DNA from: Oscillospiraceae bacterium
GTDB taxonomy: Bacteria > Bacillota > Clostridia > Oscillospirales > Oscillospiraceae
Direction: 5' to 3'
Length of the DNA: 42,384 nucleotides
Assembly: GCA_021770845.1 (NCBI GenBank)
Contig: JAETQF010000021.1
Coordinates: forward strand, 1-42,384
The notes beneath the pieces were generated by a model. That model ran no database searches. It was not told the DNA's origin and worked only from the letters and a program-made list of their open reading frames with translations. Positions 40,795 through 42,384 of the stretch are shown here, piece after piece (within the stretch, counting starts at the first letter, position 1; every line of letters starts with the position of its first letter). The position numbers and the translations under genes were made by a program.

Positions 40795-42036
40795 ATGAAA
40801 AGGCTTGCTGCGCTGCTGCTGTCCGCCGCCCTGACGCTGGGGCCGCTGTCCGGGTGCCGGGAGCCCGCCGCCGGGACACAGACGCCGGCGGAGTTTGAGG
40901 GGCCGGCGGCGCTGGAGGTGGTGAACGCGGTGTTTCCCCGCTGCGGCTATGGCGATGGCTCCGGGGACGTGGAGTACCTGACCGGGGACGAGGACGGGAA
41001 GGAATTTCTGACTGCTTATCTGGACAACGCCTACGGCCTTCCGGATCCGTGGGAGGACGCGGCGGTCATACGGGGTATGGGGGCGTCCGCCTTCGAGCTG
41101 GCGGTGCTGCGGATGGAGGACGAGGGGGCCGCGGTGCGGGCGGCCACGGCGCTGATGACGTATACGTTTGAGCGCCAGGGGGACTTTGCCGGCTACGCCC
41201 CCGATCAGGCGGACATGGCGGCCAACGGCAGCGTCAATCAGAGGGGGCCCTACGCGGCGCTGTTCATCTGCCCGGACACAAATTTGGCGGACAGGGCTTT
41301 TGAGGCGGTGTTGAGCGGGGCGGAGCTTCCGGCCCCAGGGGCTCCGGAGGAGAGTGGCCCGCCGGAACAATCCGATTTTTTGGGGCCGGATCCCTGGAGG
41401 GATCCCAACCATTCGGATCGTTGCCTGTTTACCCAGCCCAACAAGGACGATATGTCGCTGTACGACACCTCCGCCATCCGGGCCGCCTGGGAAAAGGACG
41501 ATCCCGACCGCCTGTCCAAAGAGGATCGGAGGATTTACGATAAGGCTAAGAGCGTCCTGAGAAAGGTGCTGAAGGACGGCATGAGCGGCCTGGAAAAGGA
41601 GACGGCCATTTACAGCTGGATCGTCAACAACGTGAACTACGACTGGACGCACCAGGATCAAATGGCGGAGACGCCCCGGGAATCCTTCACCCCCTACGGC
41701 GGGCTGGTGAACCGGAAGGCGGTGTGCCTGGGCTACGCCGCCACCTTCCAGCTGCTGTGCGATCTGGCCGGGGTGGAGTGCATCACCGTGGTGGGAGCGG
41801 CCTTTCAAAGCCAGGAGGATCACGGCTGGAATATGGTGCGGCTGGACGGCGACTGGTACTGCGTGGATGTGACCTGGGACGCCAACTACCGGGAGCAGGG
41901 CTTCAGCTGGAAGGCCAGCGGCCCGGAGGACTGGAGGTATTTCAACGTCACCAGCGACGAGATGGCGGAGTCGAACCACCAGTGGGATTACGCCAACACC
42001 CCGGAGGCCGTCACCGAGGGGAACGGCGGGGGCTGA
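40795..42036 (+). CDS. lipoprotein with transglutaminase-like domain
   Basis: 413 residues. The signal peptide ends in LSGC with lipidated C21. The N-terminal domain (about 35-175) recalls DUF4358 proteins (ALEVVNAVFP, LTAYLDNAYGL, AFELAVLRMED). The C-terminal transglutaminase/protease-like domain (about 240-390) has the triad C311 in RKAVCLGYA, H343 in DHGWNMV and D358 in VDVTWD. Such surface proteins are thought to cut or cross-link peptides in the cell wall. No ribosome binding site stronger than AGGGG is seen. It follows the ireB terminator with 26 bases between them and has no clear promoter of its own. Confidence 0.88.
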   Translation: MKRLAALLLSAALTLGPLSGCREPAAGTQTPAEFEGPAALEVVNAVFPRCGYGDGSGDVEYLTGDEDGKEFLTAYLDNAYGLPDPWEDAAVIRGMGASAFELAVLRMEDEGAAVRAATALMTYTFERQGDFAGYAPDQADMAANGSVNQRGPYAALFICPDTNLADRAFEAVLSGAELPAPGAPEESGPPEQSDFLGPDPWRDPNHSDRCLFTQPNKDDMSLYDTSAIRAAWEKDDPDRLSKEDRRIYDKAKSVLRKVLKDGMSGLEKETAIYSWIVNNVNYDWTHQDQMAETPRESFTPYGGLVNRKAVCLGYAATFQLLCDLAGVECITVVGAAFQSQEDHGWNMVRLDGDWYCVDVTWDANYREQGFSWKASGPEDWRYFNVTSDEMAESNHQWDYANTPEAVTEGNGGG

Positions 42037-42045
42037 GGGAGAAAA

Positions 42046-42080
42046 CGCAGGGCGGGCGCCTTGGGGGCGTCCGCCCTGCG
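42046..42080 (+). terminator. hairpin after the lipoprotein gene
   Basis: A stem of about 15 bp, CGCAGGGCGGGCGCC (42046-42060) with 42065-42079 and one mismatch. It lacks a T run on the plus strand. It may act as a weak terminator or 3' stabiliser. Confidence 0.45.
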
Positions 42081-42110
42081 GAAAAAATCCGGGGAAATAA
42101 AAGTTACCCC

Positions 42111-42138
42111 TTTACAAAAAATTTTTTTCTGGTATAAT
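42111..42138 (+). promoter_or_regulatory. promoter of tRNA-Ala(CGC)
   Basis: TTTACA (42111-42116), 16 bases, TATAAT (42133-42138) with an extended TGG before the -10. Confidence 0.8.
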
Positions 42139-42195
42139 ACAACCGTTGTGGTTCCCCCGCGCCGGGGTTGCGGAGGGACGGATAAAAGTGAATTT

Positions 42196-42271
42196 GGGCC
42201 ATTAGCTCAGCTGGGAGAGCGCCAGGTTCGCAATCTGGAGGTCAGGGGTTCGATCCCCCTATGGTCCACCA
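42196..42271 (+). tRNA. tRNA-Ala (anticodon CGC)
   Basis: 76 bases with encoded CCA. The acceptor GGGCCAT pairs with ATGGTCC and has the G3-U70 alanine identity pair. The anticodon loop is TTCGCAA. It reads GCG codons, which fits the high GC content. No terminator hairpin follows in the visible 113 bases. Confidence 0.95.
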
Positions 42272-42384
42272 CAAGAGAGTTGTACGAACCCAAGACGGCC
42301 AGCAAGTCACCATCTTCCTGACTGTGGAGTGTATCGTACTGCTCGCCCCGCTCAGTGTATGCGGGTAAAGAAAGTCCCTCAGAG
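42272..42384. other. right edge, nothing assignable
   Basis: Both strands have an open frame over most of this piece. On the minus strand it reads LPAYTERGEQYDTLHSQEDG, which looks protein-like and could be the 3' end of a gene beyond the window. I cannot name it. Its position at the 3' end of a tRNA would fit a mobile element. Confidence 0.3.

Overview
The window looks like a piece of a GC-rich, endospore-forming, anaerobic Bacillota genome, most likely an Oscillospiraceae gut bacterium (Flavonifractor / Intestinimonas / Lawsonibacter-like). The reasons are a spoIIID gene, AGGAGG-type ribosome binding sites, many GTG starts, an IreB-type regulatory protein, lipoproteins with short Ala/Leu-rich signal peptides, and gene families I know mainly from gut Clostridia. 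The placement is an inference; no rRNA is present to settle it.

Layout. (1) 1-2.5 kb: the 3' end of an IS1182-like transposase, then a LytTR response regulator and its GHKL histidine kinase, closed by a strong bidirectional terminator. (2) 2.5-5.4 kb, minus strand: a serine operon serC, a streptothricin-acetyltransferase-like GNAT, serA, with a near-consensus promoter. (3) 5.6-8.3 kb: spoIIID, tRNA-Ala(GGC), then small accessory genes (DUF5714-like, esterase, DUF1905). (4) 8.4-15.8 kb: a field of broken genes: an internally deleted iron alcohol dehydrogenase, a DUF368/flippase chimera with a frameshift, and pieces of PAP2, EamA, LysR, histidine kinase and GH65 genes. Between them lie two intact secreted lipoproteins (flavodoxin-like and cyclophilin-like) and an OmpR-type two-component system. 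The two lipoprotein genes share an identical triple-repeat operator. (5) 15.8-16.8 kb: a PD-(D/E)XK nuclease of the Rpn type.

(6) 17.3-26.9 kb, minus strand: a six-gene protein phosphorylation operon. It encodes an FHA adaptor, a membrane PP2C phosphatase, a soluble PP2C phosphatase, an extracellular trypsin-like protease tethered to a cytoplasmic FHA domain, and two transmembrane Ser/Thr kinases with large outside domains and no PASTA repeats. Together they form a complete write/erase/read circuit spanning the membrane. (7) 27.1-33.2 kb: a LysR regulator divergent from a four-gene operon (FMN reductase with extra Cys clusters, a two-domain EthD-like protein, an OFA-type MFS carrier, an LVIVD beta-propeller). 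This looks like an uptake-and-conversion module for an unknown organic substrate.

(8) 33.2-35.4 kb, minus strand: an unknown membrane protein and an alpha/beta hydrolase. (9) 35.4-36.6 kb: about 1.1 kb without a conventional gene but with a strong promoter, a 41-codon ORF and a series of perfect hairpins. (10) 36.6-42.4 kb: tRNA-Tyr and tRNA-Thr, a zinc-finger/coiled-coil/sigma-like trio, a HAD phosphatase, two minus-strand genes (unknown protein; zinc-ribbon/TM/Ig-like/SH3 protein), ireB, a transglutaminase-like lipoprotein, and tRNA-Ala(CGC).

The candidates I would look at first for something undescribed are the phospho-signalling operon with its protease-TM-FHA receptor, the flavin/EthD/LVIVD operon, and the paired 22/11-bp operator controlling the two lipoproteins.
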